Shown in pieces: positions 20,253-31,543 of a stretch of 64,000 nt of DNA. Location: assembly GCF_001280595.1 (NCBI RefSeq), contig NZ_LITU01000053.1:188374-252373 (forward strand). The letters run 5' to 3'. The DNA is from Paenibacillus xylanivorans. GTDB lineage: Bacteria > Bacillota > Bacilli > Paenibacillales > Paenibacillaceae. The number at the start of each line of letters is the position of its first letter. Position 1 is the first letter of the stretch. The notes beneath the pieces were generated by a model that was given only the letters and a program-made list of their open reading frames with translations, had not been told where the DNA came from and did not search any database. The position numbers and the translations under genes were made by a program.

Positions 20253-20486
20253 TTCCTGACAGCGCGGGCATTACAAGTCGCCGGTAAAGAATTCGTTGGC
20301 CAAGCCGATTTGGGCGCATATCTTGATGCATCCGATGTGGCAGGTTATGCACTGGACAGTGCTGCGATACTTATAAAAGCAGGGATTGTGGGCGGCAAAA
20401 GCGGTAGATTAGCGCCAACTGGATATTTGAACCGTGCCGAGACGGCAGTGATTTTGTATCGTGCTCACAGCTATAACAAGAGATAG
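20253..20486 (+). pseudogene. Remnant of an S-layer homology (SLH) domain protein, C-terminal end only
   Basis: The frame ending at the TAG of 20484 reads FLTARALQVAGKEF, then LDASDVAGYALDSAAILIKA, then GIVGGKSGRLAPTGYLNRAE, then TAVILYRAHSYNKR. This matches the last SLH repeat of surface-anchored Paenibacillus proteins: the Asp/Ala-rich start, the G-I-V-G-G turn, the Pro before the final helix, and the RAETAVILYR helix. There is no start codon, ribosome site or upstream body, and the terminator of the xylan locus lies just before it. It is therefore the decayed tail of a large surface protein, perhaps an SLH-bearing xylanase given the context. A terminator follows within 30 bp, as expected for a genuine gene end. 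Confidence 0.7.
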
Positions 20487-20511
20487 CATAGAGTTGCCGC
20501 TTCATTGAATC

Positions 20512-20554
20512 AATAACCTCCATGCCACGATCACGAGGCATGGAGGTTATTTTG
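20512..20554 (+). terminator. Terminator behind the SLH remnant
   Basis: A 15-bp perfect stem with arms aataacctccatgcc and ggcatggaggttatt closes on a 10-base loop and is followed by TTTT. It is probably the original terminator of the lost SLH gene. The remaining bases to 20751 hold a TATAAT (20687-20692) without a clear -35 and nothing else recognisable. Confidence 0.85.
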
Positions 20555-20751
20555 CGTTGCAGCCGGGAGGCAACGCATACCAAATATACAAATCGACAGT
20601 AATACTGAACCGAAGGAACGAGGAGATGGTTGCTTTTCTGGGGAATTGAAAATGGATTACAGCAACTACTCCAGATTATAAGAAGATATAATAGTGTTAA
20701 CTGAAAATCAGGATGGATTGACGACATACATAAAAAGAAAGGTTGATGAAC

Positions 20752-21207
20752 ATGGCTACCTCTGTATTCAAGGATACATCCGTTGCAAAAGATATAGAGA
20801 ATCTGTCAAGGCAGCTGGATCATCGCACGTTAGCCCGATGGGCTGCGGTTTGCGCTGAGCATGTATTATCATTATTTGAGGAGAAGTTCCCGGATGACCC
20901 GCGTGCGCGTCAAGTGATTGAGGCAGGGCTTGGGTGGGAGCGCGGTGAGATCACCGTGGTGGACGCTCGCAAGTCGGCGTTTTCCGCTCATGTTGCGGCC
21001 CGGAATTCGGGCAGTCAAGCCGTCGCTGCTGCATCTCGGGCTGCGGGACATGCGGCTGCAACGGCCCATGTGAAGCAACATGCAGTGCATGCTGCAACAT
21101 ATGCAGCGAAAGCAGTCTTTTACAGTTGTGCATTGGAAGATCAGGCGCATCGTGTTTCGGAGGAAAGAGAATGGCAATATCGATATTTGTCAGGAGGATG
21201 CATTTAA
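20752..21207 (+). CDS. Imm-5-like putative immunity protein
   Basis: A 151-residue helical, Ala/His-rich cytosolic protein. The run ARQVIEAGLGWERGEI, the DARKSAFSAHVAARNS stretch and AAGHAAATAHVKQHAVHAATYAAKA match what I know of the family annotated as putative immunity protein / Imm-5-like domain. The family is named from polymorphic-toxin neighbourhoods, but many members, as here, have no toxin gene beside them. I placed the start at 20752, with AAAGG 9 bp ahead; ATG 20746 and TTG 20743 are too near that site. The stop is followed at once by a GNAT gene whose ribosome site lies inside this reading frame. Confidence 0.75.
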   Translation: MATSVFKDTSVAKDIENLSRQLDHRTLARWAAVCAEHVLSLFEEKFPDDPRARQVIEAGLGWERGEITVVDARKSAFSAHVAARNSGSQAVAAASRAAGHAAATAHVKQHAVHAATYAAKAVFYSCALEDQAHRVSEEREWQYRYLSGGCI

Positions 21208-21208
21208 G

Positions 21209-21736
21209 ATGGAAAAAGAAAAAGTCAGACTAATCAAACCTTCAGCAGAATATAAGGAAACGTATGTAGCATTTTATGAAGACTGGCTCGCAAGTGGAGA
21301 ATTAATGGTACCTTGGGTGATCGCCAAAGAACCGTACCCATTTGAAGATATGATAGCATCTCTCCAGCGCAGTGAACAAGGCAAGGATATTCCTGATGGC
21401 TGGGTTAGGGACAGTACCTACTGGCTCGTGACGGAGAGTGATCGAGTGGTTGGAGCCGTAAATATACGGCATGAGTTGAATGAGAAGCTGCTCCATAGCG
21501 GAGGGCATATTGGTTATGGAATTCGTCCAGGCGAGCGGCAAAATGGGTACGGTGCCGAGATACTCAAGCTTTCCTTGGAAATCACAAAAGATCTCGGGAT
21601 CACCAAAGTATTAGTCGTATGTGACGCGCATAATGAGGCATCCAGAAGAGTTATTCTTCGTAACGGGGGCATCCAGGATCAAGATTATGTTGAGCCTGAC
21701 GGGAATATCGTTGAACGGTTCTGGATAGGCAAATAG
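21209..21736 (+). CDS. GNAT-family N-acetyltransferase
   Basis: A 175-residue GNAT protein from the ATG at 21209, with CAGGAGG 11 bp ahead. The acetyl-CoA binding segment is visible as HIGYGIRPGERQNGYGAEILKLSLE (in two parts around residues 96-120), corresponding to motif A. A following strand VLVVCDAHNEASRRVILRNGG is typical for motif B. The substrate is unknown. It is coupled to the Imm-5-like gene by an overlap of its Shine-Dalgarno with that gene's last codons. Confidence 0.85.
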   Translation: MEKEKVRLIKPSAEYKETYVAFYEDWLASGELMVPWVIAKEPYPFEDMIASLQRSEQGKDIPDGWVRDSTYWLVTESDRVVGAVNIRHELNEKLLHSGGHIGYGIRPGERQNGYGAEILKLSLEITKDLGITKVLVVCDAHNEASRRVILRNGGIQDQDYVEPDGNIVERFWIGK

Positions 21737-21887
21737 CTAATGTCGAATAATGCAGAATGTTGTTGTAATTTAACGAAAATAATATGGATCATGATTGTAA
21801 TACCCACGTCTGCTGATTAAAATAAAACTTAGAATCTGGATTGCGGCCGGAAACTATTATTCTATCAGGCATAAGTGAGGTTTTATT

Positions 21888-22976
21888 ATGAATCAACCGG
21901 TTAATCGGCCCCGGCGTATTGAGTATCTGGATCTCTATCGTGCTTTTGCAATCATGGCTGTAGTTGCCATTCATGCGACTTCAACGGCAGTTGCACATTA
22001 TCCCAAGCACACGTTAGATCATAACTTTTATTATTTTTGGAACAGCTTTCTGCAATTCGCCGTACCTGCATTTCTGTTCCTTTCCTCACTGGTGTTGTTC
22101 TACAATTACAGCTCCAAGATGAAGGAAAAGGGCTGGATGCCCGCTTTTTATAAAAAGCGATTATTTTATGTTTTTGTGCCTTATCTGGCCTGGTCACTCA
22201 TTTATTTTATCGTCAAACAATGGCTAGCAGGCAAAGAGCCTCTGGCGCATGTGAAGCAGTTCTCGGAGCAATTGTTAACCGGTACTGCACACACGCATCT
22301 ATATTTTTTTCTAATTATTTTGCAATTTTATGTGGTGTTTCCACTGCTTCTTTCATTAACACGTTATCGTTTATTTAATCAATATTTACCGTTGTTCTTT
22401 ATTGCGGCACAGGCTATTTTTTACGCGCTGCATCTGCAGTTTCATTTCTCGCGGATGGGGAGTTTGCTGCCCAGTTATCTGATTGTTATTGGATTCGGTG
22501 CCTGGATTGGGTTGAACTTTGATGCGGCAATGAAGAAACTGTTCTCCTACCGTTATGTGCTGATCGCTGCATTGTTGAGCGGAGGGGCCGTCTTTATTTA
22601 TGGCAATACTTATGTGAAAACCGCTTTCGCCTCATCTCCGACCCTAACCTATACGTTGCTCTTTCTTTTCCGTAATCTGTTTACCCTTTCGGCATGCTTG
22701 CTATTGCTGATCGCATGTGAACGAATGGGCGCATGGAAACACAATGGATCTAATCGGGCAACTCGCATTCTGAACTCTTTGGGTACTGTGGCATTTGGTG
22801 TATTCTTAATACACCCATTAGTATTGTTATTCTGGAGAAGAGAACTCACCGTGGAGCTCGCCCCACATTTCAGCCTTGGTATTATGCTGTCTTATGTTGT
22901 GGCGATTTTGCTCTCATGGACTATTGCCATGGGACTTCGACGAATGAAGTGGGGATGGGTCCTGATTGGACGTTAA
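21888..22976 (+). CDS. Membrane-bound acyltransferase family 3 protein
   Basis: A 362-residue integral membrane protein with about ten hydrophobic segments. The N-terminus RIEYLDLYRAFAIMAVVAIHAT carries the Arg and His of acyltransferase_3 (OafA/WecH-like) enzymes, which acylate sugars of cell-wall polymers or other carbohydrates. The last helices, GTVAFGVFLIHPLVLLFW, hold the second conserved His. The acceptor is unknown and no partner gene is beside it. GTGAGG precedes the ATG, and the hairpin at 23020-23072 ends the unit. Confidence 0.85.
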   Translation: MNQPVNRPRRIEYLDLYRAFAIMAVVAIHATSTAVAHYPKHTLDHNFYYFWNSFLQFAVPAFLFLSSLVLFYNYSSKMKEKGWMPAFYKKRLFYVFVPYLAWSLIYFIVKQWLAGKEPLAHVKQFSEQLLTGTAHTHLYFFLIILQFYVVFPLLLSLTRYRLFNQYLPLFFIAAQAIFYALHLQFHFSRMGSLLPSYLIVIGFGAWIGLNFDAAMKKLFSYRYVLIAALLSGGAVFIYGNTYVKTAFASSPTLTYTLLFLFRNLFTLSACLLLLIACERMGAWKHNGSNRATRILNSLGTVAFGVFLIHPLVLLFWRRELTVELAPHFSLGIMLSYVVAILLSWTIAMGLRRMKWGWVLIGR

Positions 22977-23019
22977 CGTTGGGCAGACTGTGAAACTATG
23001 GATATAAAGTCAAACTGAA

Positions 23020-23072
23020 AAAAGAGATTTCAAGCCCTGAACATTCAGCGGATGACTTGAAATCTCTTTTTT
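23020..23072 (+). terminator. Terminator after the acyltransferase gene
   Basis: Arms aaaagagatttcaag and cttgaaatctctttt form a perfect 15-bp stem that runs into a T tract. Confidence 0.92.
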
Positions 23073-23156
23073 ATTTGTCCAAGAGGCGTTATTATGGGCT
23101 AATGTCCATAAAATTCAAGTAATGGAATACATATAGTTGAAGTCAGGAGTGGTGGA

Positions 23157-23717
23157 ATGAAATTCATCATTATTTTTGGTCCACAGGCTGTAGGAAAAAT
23201 GACGGTCGGTCAGGAATTGGAAAAGATCACCGATCTGAAATTGTTTCACAATCATATGACGATTGAACTGGTGTCCCCTTATTTCAGTTATGGTACGCCT
23301 CAAGGAAAGAGGCTTGTTAATCTGTTCCGTCAGGAAATTTTTGAAGAAGTGGCGAAGAGCGAGCTGCCCGGTTTGATTTTTACATTTGTGTGGGCTTTCG
23401 ATATGAAAGAGGATTGGGAGTACATTCGCAAAATCAGTGCGTTGTTCAAGTCCGGAGGTGCTGAGGTGTGCTATGTTGAACTGGAAGCTGATTCGACGGA
23501 ACGTCTGGTTCGTAATAAAACTCCACATCGGCTGCTGCACAAAGCAACGAAGCGGAATGTCGAATGGTCTGAGCAGGATCTGATTTCGAGCATGGAAAAA
23601 TATCGATTGAATTCAGAGCCCGGAGAAATTACGCACGAGCATTATATTCGAATCAATAACACAGATAAGAGTGCGACAGAGGTTGCTCAACTAATCCAAG
23701 AACGATTCAATCTGTAA
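23157..23717 (+). CDS. P-loop AAA/shikimate-kinase-like protein
   Basis: A 186-residue cytosolic NTP-binding protein. The Walker A motif GPQAVGKMTVG occupies residues 8-18; the Thr replaces the usual second Ser/Thr with Met inserted, as in many small kinase-like proteins. The HNHMTIELV segment and the LEADSTERLVRNKTPHRL region resemble those of uncharacterised small-molecule kinases. The target is unknown. A GGAGTGG site precedes the ATG. The small membrane protein gene follows after 23 bp, probably in the same transcript. Confidence 0.75.
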   Translation: MKFIIIFGPQAVGKMTVGQELEKITDLKLFHNHMTIELVSPYFSYGTPQGKRLVNLFRQEIFEEVAKSELPGLIFTFVWAFDMKEDWEYIRKISALFKSGGAEVCYVELEADSTERLVRNKTPHRLLHKATKRNVEWSEQDLISSMEKYRLNSEPGEITHEHYIRINNTDKSATEVAQLIQERFNL

Positions 23718-23740
23718 TTGAAAGGGGAGGCGAAAAAGGC

Positions 23741-24046
23741 ATGTACATTATTTTGGTTTTAGTCGTAGGAATTGTTCTGTGTCTCCTGGTTCCGTTTGGT
23801 CCGATTCTGGCGGGCGCCATTGTATTTGCACTCATCGCAGACAACTACCGCCAGACCATGAATATGCGTGAGGACATTCGTGCCATCAAGAATCATCTGG
23901 GACTGATGAACAAGGGAGAAGCGGAAGAGTACAAGATAGATAGACAGTTAACTGATGTCAAACACTTGGATTCGGATCAGTTGAAAGTAATCAATCGAAG
24001 GATTGAAGCAGAACTGGAGAAGGAAAGCCGCAACAATAAATCATGA
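23741..24046 (+). CDS. Small membrane-anchored protein of unknown function
   Basis: A 101-residue protein. Residues 2-32 form one long hydrophobic stretch rich in Val/Ile/Leu with a central PFGP, i.e. one or two membrane passages. The remainder is charged and helical (EDIRAIKNHLGL, then QLKVINRRIEAELEKE) and probably lies in the cytoplasm. GGGGAGG gives a good ribosome site. I do not recognise the family. The last codons run into the start of a methyltransferase remnant in another frame, so its present C-terminus may have been set by the same deletion that truncated that gene. Confidence 0.6.
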   Translation: MYIILVLVVGIVLCLLVPFGPILAGAIVFALIADNYRQTMNMREDIRAIKNHLGLMNKGEAEEYKIDRQLTDVKHLDSDQLKVINRRIEAELEKESRNNKS

Positions 24047-24194
24047 TGAAACCATACTTATCCAAGAGATGGAGCGTCTATTACATACAAATGGTTTCGA
24101 AATATTACATCTCTATAAGGATTGGCATGGTACGCCGTTGACTGAAGAGTGTTATGATATGATATATGTCTGCAAAAAAGTGAGCAAAGCGTGA
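24042..24194 (+). pseudogene. C-terminal fragment of a class I SAM-dependent methyltransferase
   Basis: The frame reads EMERLLHTNGFEILHLYKDW, then HGTPLTEECYDMIYVCKK. This is the usual last 45 residues of class I methyltransferases: the helix, the GF.....YGDW strand pair, and the final MIYVCRK strand. Nothing of the SAM-binding fold is upstream; the fragment starts at the junction with the preceding small membrane gene. It has no ribosome site of its own. A terminator lies 57 bp behind it, again as for an original gene end. Confidence 0.65.
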
Positions 24195-24250
24195 CGAAAT
24201 AAAAATAAATAATTTTTTTTGTATCCAATTCTTCATCATTCGGACACATG

Positions 24251-24278
24251 AAGTCCTCTTCTATGGAGGGCTTTTTTT
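24251..24278 (+). terminator. Terminator behind the methyltransferase fragment
   Basis: Arms aagtcctc and gagggctt (one G-U pair) enclose a short loop and run into seven T. Confidence 0.8.
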
Positions 24279-24341
24279 GTTTGCTTTTTGAGCGGAATTT
24301 AATTTTATTTTACAAATCATTATAGAAAAAAAGGTGAATAA

Positions 24342-24461
24342 GTGCAAGCGTTTTTAGTCTGGAATGAAGCGGAAGTATTCATGAACGTATCTATCAATTT
24401 TGGCATATATGGACGAAGTGGAAGGCGAGTAAAAAGCTATATGATACAGACAGGTCATTGA
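24342..24461 (+). CDS. Possible 39-residue small ORF
   Basis: A GTG codon at 24342 lies behind an AAAAAAAGGTGA ribosome-like site and opens 39 codons (beginning VQAFLVWNEAEVF). No similarity is recognised and the composition is unremarkable. Its first bases, TGCAAGCGTTTTTA, also match the CcpA consensus at 12 of 14 positions, so the region may be regulatory instead. The rest of the 24279-24779 gap holds a weak hairpin with T tract near 24491-24530 and nothing else recognised. Confidence 0.25.
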   Translation: MQAFLVWNEAEVFMNVSINFGIYGRSGRRVKSYMIQTGH

Positions 24462-24779
24462 AATTCTGAATTTGGCGTTCTTGGTAAGTATAATTCCCTG
24501 GATAAGGCGTCATGCTAAGGGAGTCTTTTTTATGGGAATGTAGGAAGATACAGATTGAATATGCACAAACAGAAAAAAATGCAAAGCCGTTGAACAGGTT
24601 CATTTAGCCGTTCAAAGTGTGGTTTGTTAGTGATAAAGCATCAACGATTTTTTTGTTGCACATTGTAGAAAAATGTAATACCATGAACGCACATTAGTTA
24701 ACAATGAAGTGAAATGGGCAAGGCCAGTGACCTCGTGGAAGGTACGGTTTGCCTTTTTCTGTATATTGGAGTGGATAAA

Positions 24780-25619
24780 GTGAAGATCGAGAAGGTGTTA
24801 AACAATAATGCTGTAGTAGCGATTAAAGACGAACGTGAAGTCATCGTCATAGGCCGGGGGATTGCTTTTCAGAAGCGAGCTGGCGATGAGGTGTCCGAGC
24901 AGCATATTGATAAGATATTTACTTTACAGAATGAAAATATTCAGGAAAATTTCAAGGCATTAATCGCGAGCATACCACTGGAATACATGAAAGTGTCTGA
25001 GGAGATTATTGCCTATGCCAAGCTAAAGCTTGGGAAAAAGCTCAACGAGAGCATCTATCTGCATCTGACGGATCATATTCATTTTGCCATTGAACGTTAT
25101 CGCAACAATCTGCCGATCCGTAATGGATTGCTTTGGGAGACCAAGCAGCTCTATAAGGACGAATATGAAGTAGGGCTAGAAGCGCTGAATATGATTTGTG
25201 ATCAGTTTGGTGTGCTTTTGCCGGAAGATGAGGCGGGTTTCATGGCACTGCACTTTGTGAATGCAGCACTAAACGAAGAGATGCCTAACATCCGAAGCAT
25301 GACGCAGGTCATGCAGGAGATTTTGACGATCATAAAATATCATTTCAAAATGGACTTTGACGAGAACTCATTGAATTATTATCGATTTGTGACCCATCTG
25401 AAGTTTTTCGCCCAACGGCTGGTGAAAGGCAAGCATTACAAGAGTAACAACGACGATGAGTTATTTGAGATGATTCAGAAGAAGTATCCTGAGGCGCACA
25501 AGTGCTCGGGGAAAATTAAAAAATTTATTGAAAATAACTACACGTATCAACTGACTAACGAAGAATTGATGTATCTAACCATTCATATTGAGCGTGTGGT
25601 GCATGCCACTTCAGAGTAA
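24780..25619 (+). CDS. licT: BglG/LicT-family transcription antiterminator
   Basis: An RNA-binding antiterminator of 279 residues. The start is GTG 24780, with GGAG 9 bp ahead; the encoded KIEKVLNNNAVVAI is the canonical beginning of the CAT RNA-binding domain (1-55). Two PTS regulation domains follow, PRD1 with LTDHIHFAIERY and PRD2 with LTNEELMYLTIHIERV, each holding conserved His residues that are phosphorylated by PTS proteins. It should bind the RAT hairpins in the leader at 25712-25865 and allow read-through into the PTS permease when beta-glucosides are present. Confidence 0.95.
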   Translation: MKIEKVLNNNAVVAIKDEREVIVIGRGIAFQKRAGDEVSEQHIDKIFTLQNENIQENFKALIASIPLEYMKVSEEIIAYAKLKLGKKLNESIYLHLTDHIHFAIERYRNNLPIRNGLLWETKQLYKDEYEVGLEALNMICDQFGVLLPEDEAGFMALHFVNAALNEEMPNIRSMTQVMQEILTIIKYHFKMDFDENSLNYYRFVTHLKFFAQRLVKGKHYKSNNDDELFEMIQKKYPEAHKCSGKIKKFIENNYTYQLTNEELMYLTIHIERVVHATSE

Positions 25620-25642
25620 ATCGGAGTTGTAATGTTATTCTC

Positions 25643-25681
25643 AAAAAAACGCTTGCAAAAGGATAGAATTTATTATATTAT
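25643..25681 (+). promoter_or_regulatory. Promoter with overlapping cre-like site for the bgl operon
   Basis: TTGCAA (25654-25659) and TATTAT (25676-25681) with 16-bp spacing form a sigma-A promoter. The run of A followed by CGCTTGCA (25643-25657) resembles a CcpA site and covers the -35, which suggests catabolite repression by blocking RNA polymerase. Two positions of the cre consensus (the TG) are not met. Confidence 0.6.
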
Positions 25682-25711
25682 GAATCCATAAAGTAAGCGC
25701 ATACATCAATC

Positions 25712-25740
25712 GGATTGTAACTGTTCAATCAGGCAATTCC
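25712..25740 (+). promoter_or_regulatory. RAT 1: canonical 29-nt ribonucleic antiterminator element
   Basis: The 29-nt element begins GGATTGTAACTG and ends CAGGCAATTCC, matching the LicT/BglG target pattern in length, in both inner half-sites and in the GG...CC closing pairs. The usual AAAACC end is changed to AATTCC. No terminator overlaps this copy. Confidence 0.75.
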
Positions 25741-25839
25741 GAAAATTCCGACCACTCTGGGTCCGTAAAGATGGGTTGCAACTTACTTTAAGATGAAGTT
25801 GTTAGTGTAACAACTGAATACGCTGTGTACAGCCTTACA

Positions 25840-25940
25840 GGGTTGCAACCGTTAAGGGCAAAACCTGAATTGCTGAATATCACGACTTGTTTCCGGATCT
25901 TCCGGTGCGTTGTGTATGTTCAGTAGTTCAGGTTTTCTTT
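25840..25940 (+). promoter_or_regulatory. RAT 2 overlapping a Rho-independent terminator
   Basis: A shorter, 26-nt RAT-like element (25840-25865) begins GGGTTGCAACC and ends GGGCAAAACC. Its last bases are the 5' arm of a terminator: AAAACCTGAA (25860-25869) pairs with TTCAGGTTTT (25927-25936), with further pairing of CTGAA/TTCAG and CCGGA/TCCGG inside. LicT binding and the terminator are therefore mutually exclusive, the classical bgl antitermination arrangement. The 10-base word GGGTTGCAAC also occurs at 25773-25782. Confidence 0.8.
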
Positions 25941-25968
25941 GTTTCACAAGCATCGGGAGTCTACTTAG

Positions 25969-27900
<1,932 letters not shown>

Positions 27901-27904
27901 TTGA

Positions 27905-29377
<1,473 letters not shown>

Positions 29378-29462
29378 GTTTGATTCATATGCCAATTGAA
29401 ATGAACGGAAGGGGGCAGTCTCGTTAAATGGGATTGCTCCTTGCTGTATGAAAATAGAAATA

Positions 29463-29512
29463 GTGAGGTGAAAAAGATCGTTTCCTGAAGGGAAACATTT
29501 CTTTTACCTCAC
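29463..29512. terminator. Long imperfect hairpin between convergent genes, likely two-way terminator
   Basis: The core GTTTCC/GGAAAC with a five-base loop is flanked by A-rich and T-rich tracts and then by gtgaggt/acctcac, so the whole 50-nt unit can fold. On the plus strand the core is followed by atttctttt, and on the minus strand by gatcttttt. It lies between the bgl operon and the oppositely directed subtilase gene. The rest of 29378-29636 shows only a wobble-rich hairpin at about 29411-29441. Confidence 0.6.
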
Positions 29513-29636
29513 GTTCATAGTTGAAGTCATGTTAGAAAAGAAGAGGCATGAGCGAAGTAAACATAGTATAAGCCGTAAGCAATATGAAATAAAATTCAGC
29601 CACTGTTATTTGTTTTATGCTAGGGAGAGAAGAGTA

Positions 29637-30797
29637 TTAAGGTACCTGCAAACTGCGCTCGGCATTCAGTCGCCCATACGTCCAGTAGATCCCGGAGCCT
29701 GATACAGGATCCGAAGCGAAGCATAATGCATCCCGAATCTGAGCATTCGTTTTTCCTTGTGCAGCGAGTAGAGCCGCAACTCCCGCTACATGGGGAGCAG
29801 CCATGGACGTTCCACTGAGATAGGCATAAGAACCAACCAGGTATGTGGACAAAATGGTATCCCCTGGCGCAGCCATATCTACCCAAGATCCATAATTCGA
29901 GAAGTTCGATTTGAGATCGGAAGGATTGGTTGAAGCTACTGCAATGACGTTGGGATAAGACGCGGGTACGATTGGATACGAAGTATTATCATTACCTGCT
30001 GCCGCGATGATGACAGCGCCCCGATCCCATGCATACTGCACGGCAGCCTGGAGAAAGGCTTCTCCCGTAGGCCCGCCGAGACTCAGGTTAACGACTTGAA
30101 TACCATTGTTGGCGGCGTAAACAAGTCCGTTTCCGACGTTGCCAGTTGTACCTTGTCCATTGTTGTCCAGTACACGCAGCGGAACAATGGAAGCAAGCGG
30201 GGCAGTACCTGCAATGCCCACTCCATTGTTGGTAATGGAAGCGGCGATTCCGGCAACATGAGTGCCATGCCCGTTACCATCTTCGGGCACATTGTCGTAA
30301 TCGACGTAATCATAACCGGGCAGGATCTTGCCAGCTAGCTCGGGGTGATTCAGTTGCACGCCAGTATCAATAATGGCAATTTTCACAGAGCTGTTACTCT
30401 GGGAAATATCCCAGGCAGCGGGAGCATTGATTTTTTGCAGGTTATATTGGTAGGGGAAAAAGGGGTCATTTGGCGTAAACGATGACTGAAGATAATAGTT
30501 GGGTTCAGCGTGGTCGATAAGCTTATGATTCTTGTAATGCTTTAACATACGGTGCATTTTCTTTCTTGATTCAACGCGATACCAGCCCAGATCTTCATAT
30601 GTTTCGGCTACGTTGCATTTTGCTTTTTTATGCAGCGTGTGCATCTCGTCGGCTGTCGTACCTTCCTTGAACTTAATTAACAACTGCTTGGGCGCATGGG
30701 GATGAAACTTTTTGGCTGCACGTTTATCCGCCACATAACGATAGACAAACCCCAATGCCAGCAGGGCTGCAGCAGAGATCCCTAGTGATAACCACAT
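29637..30797 (-). CDS. Subtilisin-like serine protease (S8), membrane-anchored
   Basis: A 386-residue S8 peptidase. The first residues WLSLGISAAALLALGFVYRYVA form a signal anchor, so it probably works outside the membrane. A propeptide of about 70 residues (LLIKFKEGTTADEM..., then DHAEPNYYL) is of the inhibitor I9/fervidolysin type. The catalytic triad is visible: Asp in AIIDTGVQ, His in GHGTHVAGIA, Ser in LSGTSMAAPHVAG. The start chosen has GAGGGGGAAG ahead; a start 11 codons earlier is in frame but lacks a site. It is monocistronic. Confidence 0.92.
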   Translation of the reverse strand: MWLSLGISAAALLALGFVYRYVADKRAAKKFHPHAPKQLLIKFKEGTTADEMHTLHKKAKCNVAETYEDLGWYRVESRKKMHRMLKHYKNHKLIDHAEPNYYLQSSFTPNDPFFPYQYNLQKINAPAAWDISQSNSSVKIAIIDTGVQLNHPELAGKILPGYDYVDYDNVPEDGNGHGTHVAGIAASITNNGVGIAGTAPLASIVPLRVLDNNGQGTTGNVGNGLVYAANNGIQVVNLSLGGPTGEAFLQAAVQYAWDRGAVIIAAAGNDNTSYPIVPASYPNVIAVASTNPSDLKSNFSNYGSWVDMAAPGDTILSTYLVGSYAYLSGTSMAAPHVAGVAALLAAQGKTNAQIRDALCFASDPVSGSGIYWTYGRLNAERSLQVP

Positions 30798-31018
30798 ATG
30801 TTCTTCCCCCTCAAATTTGATTGGTGACACGCCTTATAGTATGCGATCCCTATCAAATCGCGCGGGCTTTCTTCTATTTTGGTTATGAGTTTAGATAGAT
30901 TGATAGGGAAGGATAAATTCGGTAAGATGAAAAGCAGAGGGCGAACTTGCGAGCTGAATGGGTTCGTATATGGAGTTGTAATCAGTCTCGAATATAACGG
31001 ATAAGGAATGTGGTTTTT

Positions 31019-31543
31019 TTGGCACAGTTTCAGACAAAACCGAGAGTGATCGCTATTCAGGAGCACCAAATGAATGATGCAATTGATTTTGCCATGCGTG
31101 TCCGCAAAGAGGTGTTTCCCATGCTGGATCATGAGAGATTACCTGCTGATTTGGAGCAATTTAGAGAACATTATCTGGATTCAGCCGATGCGGTCTTTCT
31201 TGTTGCAGTCATGGAAGACAATCGGATTGTAGGTTCCATTGGCATCCTGCCGTATGATGGGCGTATTGAAGTAATGGCAGGACGCTATCCTTCGCAGTCT
31301 ACGGCGGAAATTGTGAAATGCTATGTGGATTTAGAATATCGCAGATATGGTATCGGTTCACTTCTCGTGAGAGAACTGGAGAAGGTGGTGGCAGAACTGC
31401 ACTATATAACGTTGTATTTACATACACATCGCTTTTTGCCTGGGGCCGTCGATTTCTGGAAACGTCAAGGATATACGGTTATTGCTGAGCAGGACGATGA
31501 CTGGCAAACCGTACACATGGACAAATTGGTGAGAAATAAGTGA
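31019..31543 (+). CDS. GNAT-family N-acetyltransferase
   Basis: A GNAT protein of 174 residues. The segment FLVAVMEDNRIVGSIGILPY, the strand VKCYVDLEYRRYGIGSLLVRELE (motif A with R-R-Y-G-I-G), and FWKRQGYTVI are typical. The substrate is unknown. The start is uncertain: AAGGA at 31003-31007 favours TTG 31019, while GTG 31010 is too close to it. The frame continues open after the TGA into an Imm1-like fragment (see next entry). Confidence 0.82.
   Translation: MAQFQTKPRVIAIQEHQMNDAIDFAMRVRKEVFPMLDHERLPADLEQFREHYLDSADAVFLVAVMEDNRIVGSIGILPYDGRIEVMAGRYPSQSTAEIVKCYVDLEYRRYGIGSLLVRELEKVVAELHYITLYLHTHRFLPGAVDFWKRQGYTVIAEQDDDWQTVHMDKLVRNK

Noticed and set aside
24491..24530. Hairpin with T tract before licT as a RAT/terminator for licT itself
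   Set aside because: The stem is short with a mismatch or wobble and no RAT pattern overlaps it.
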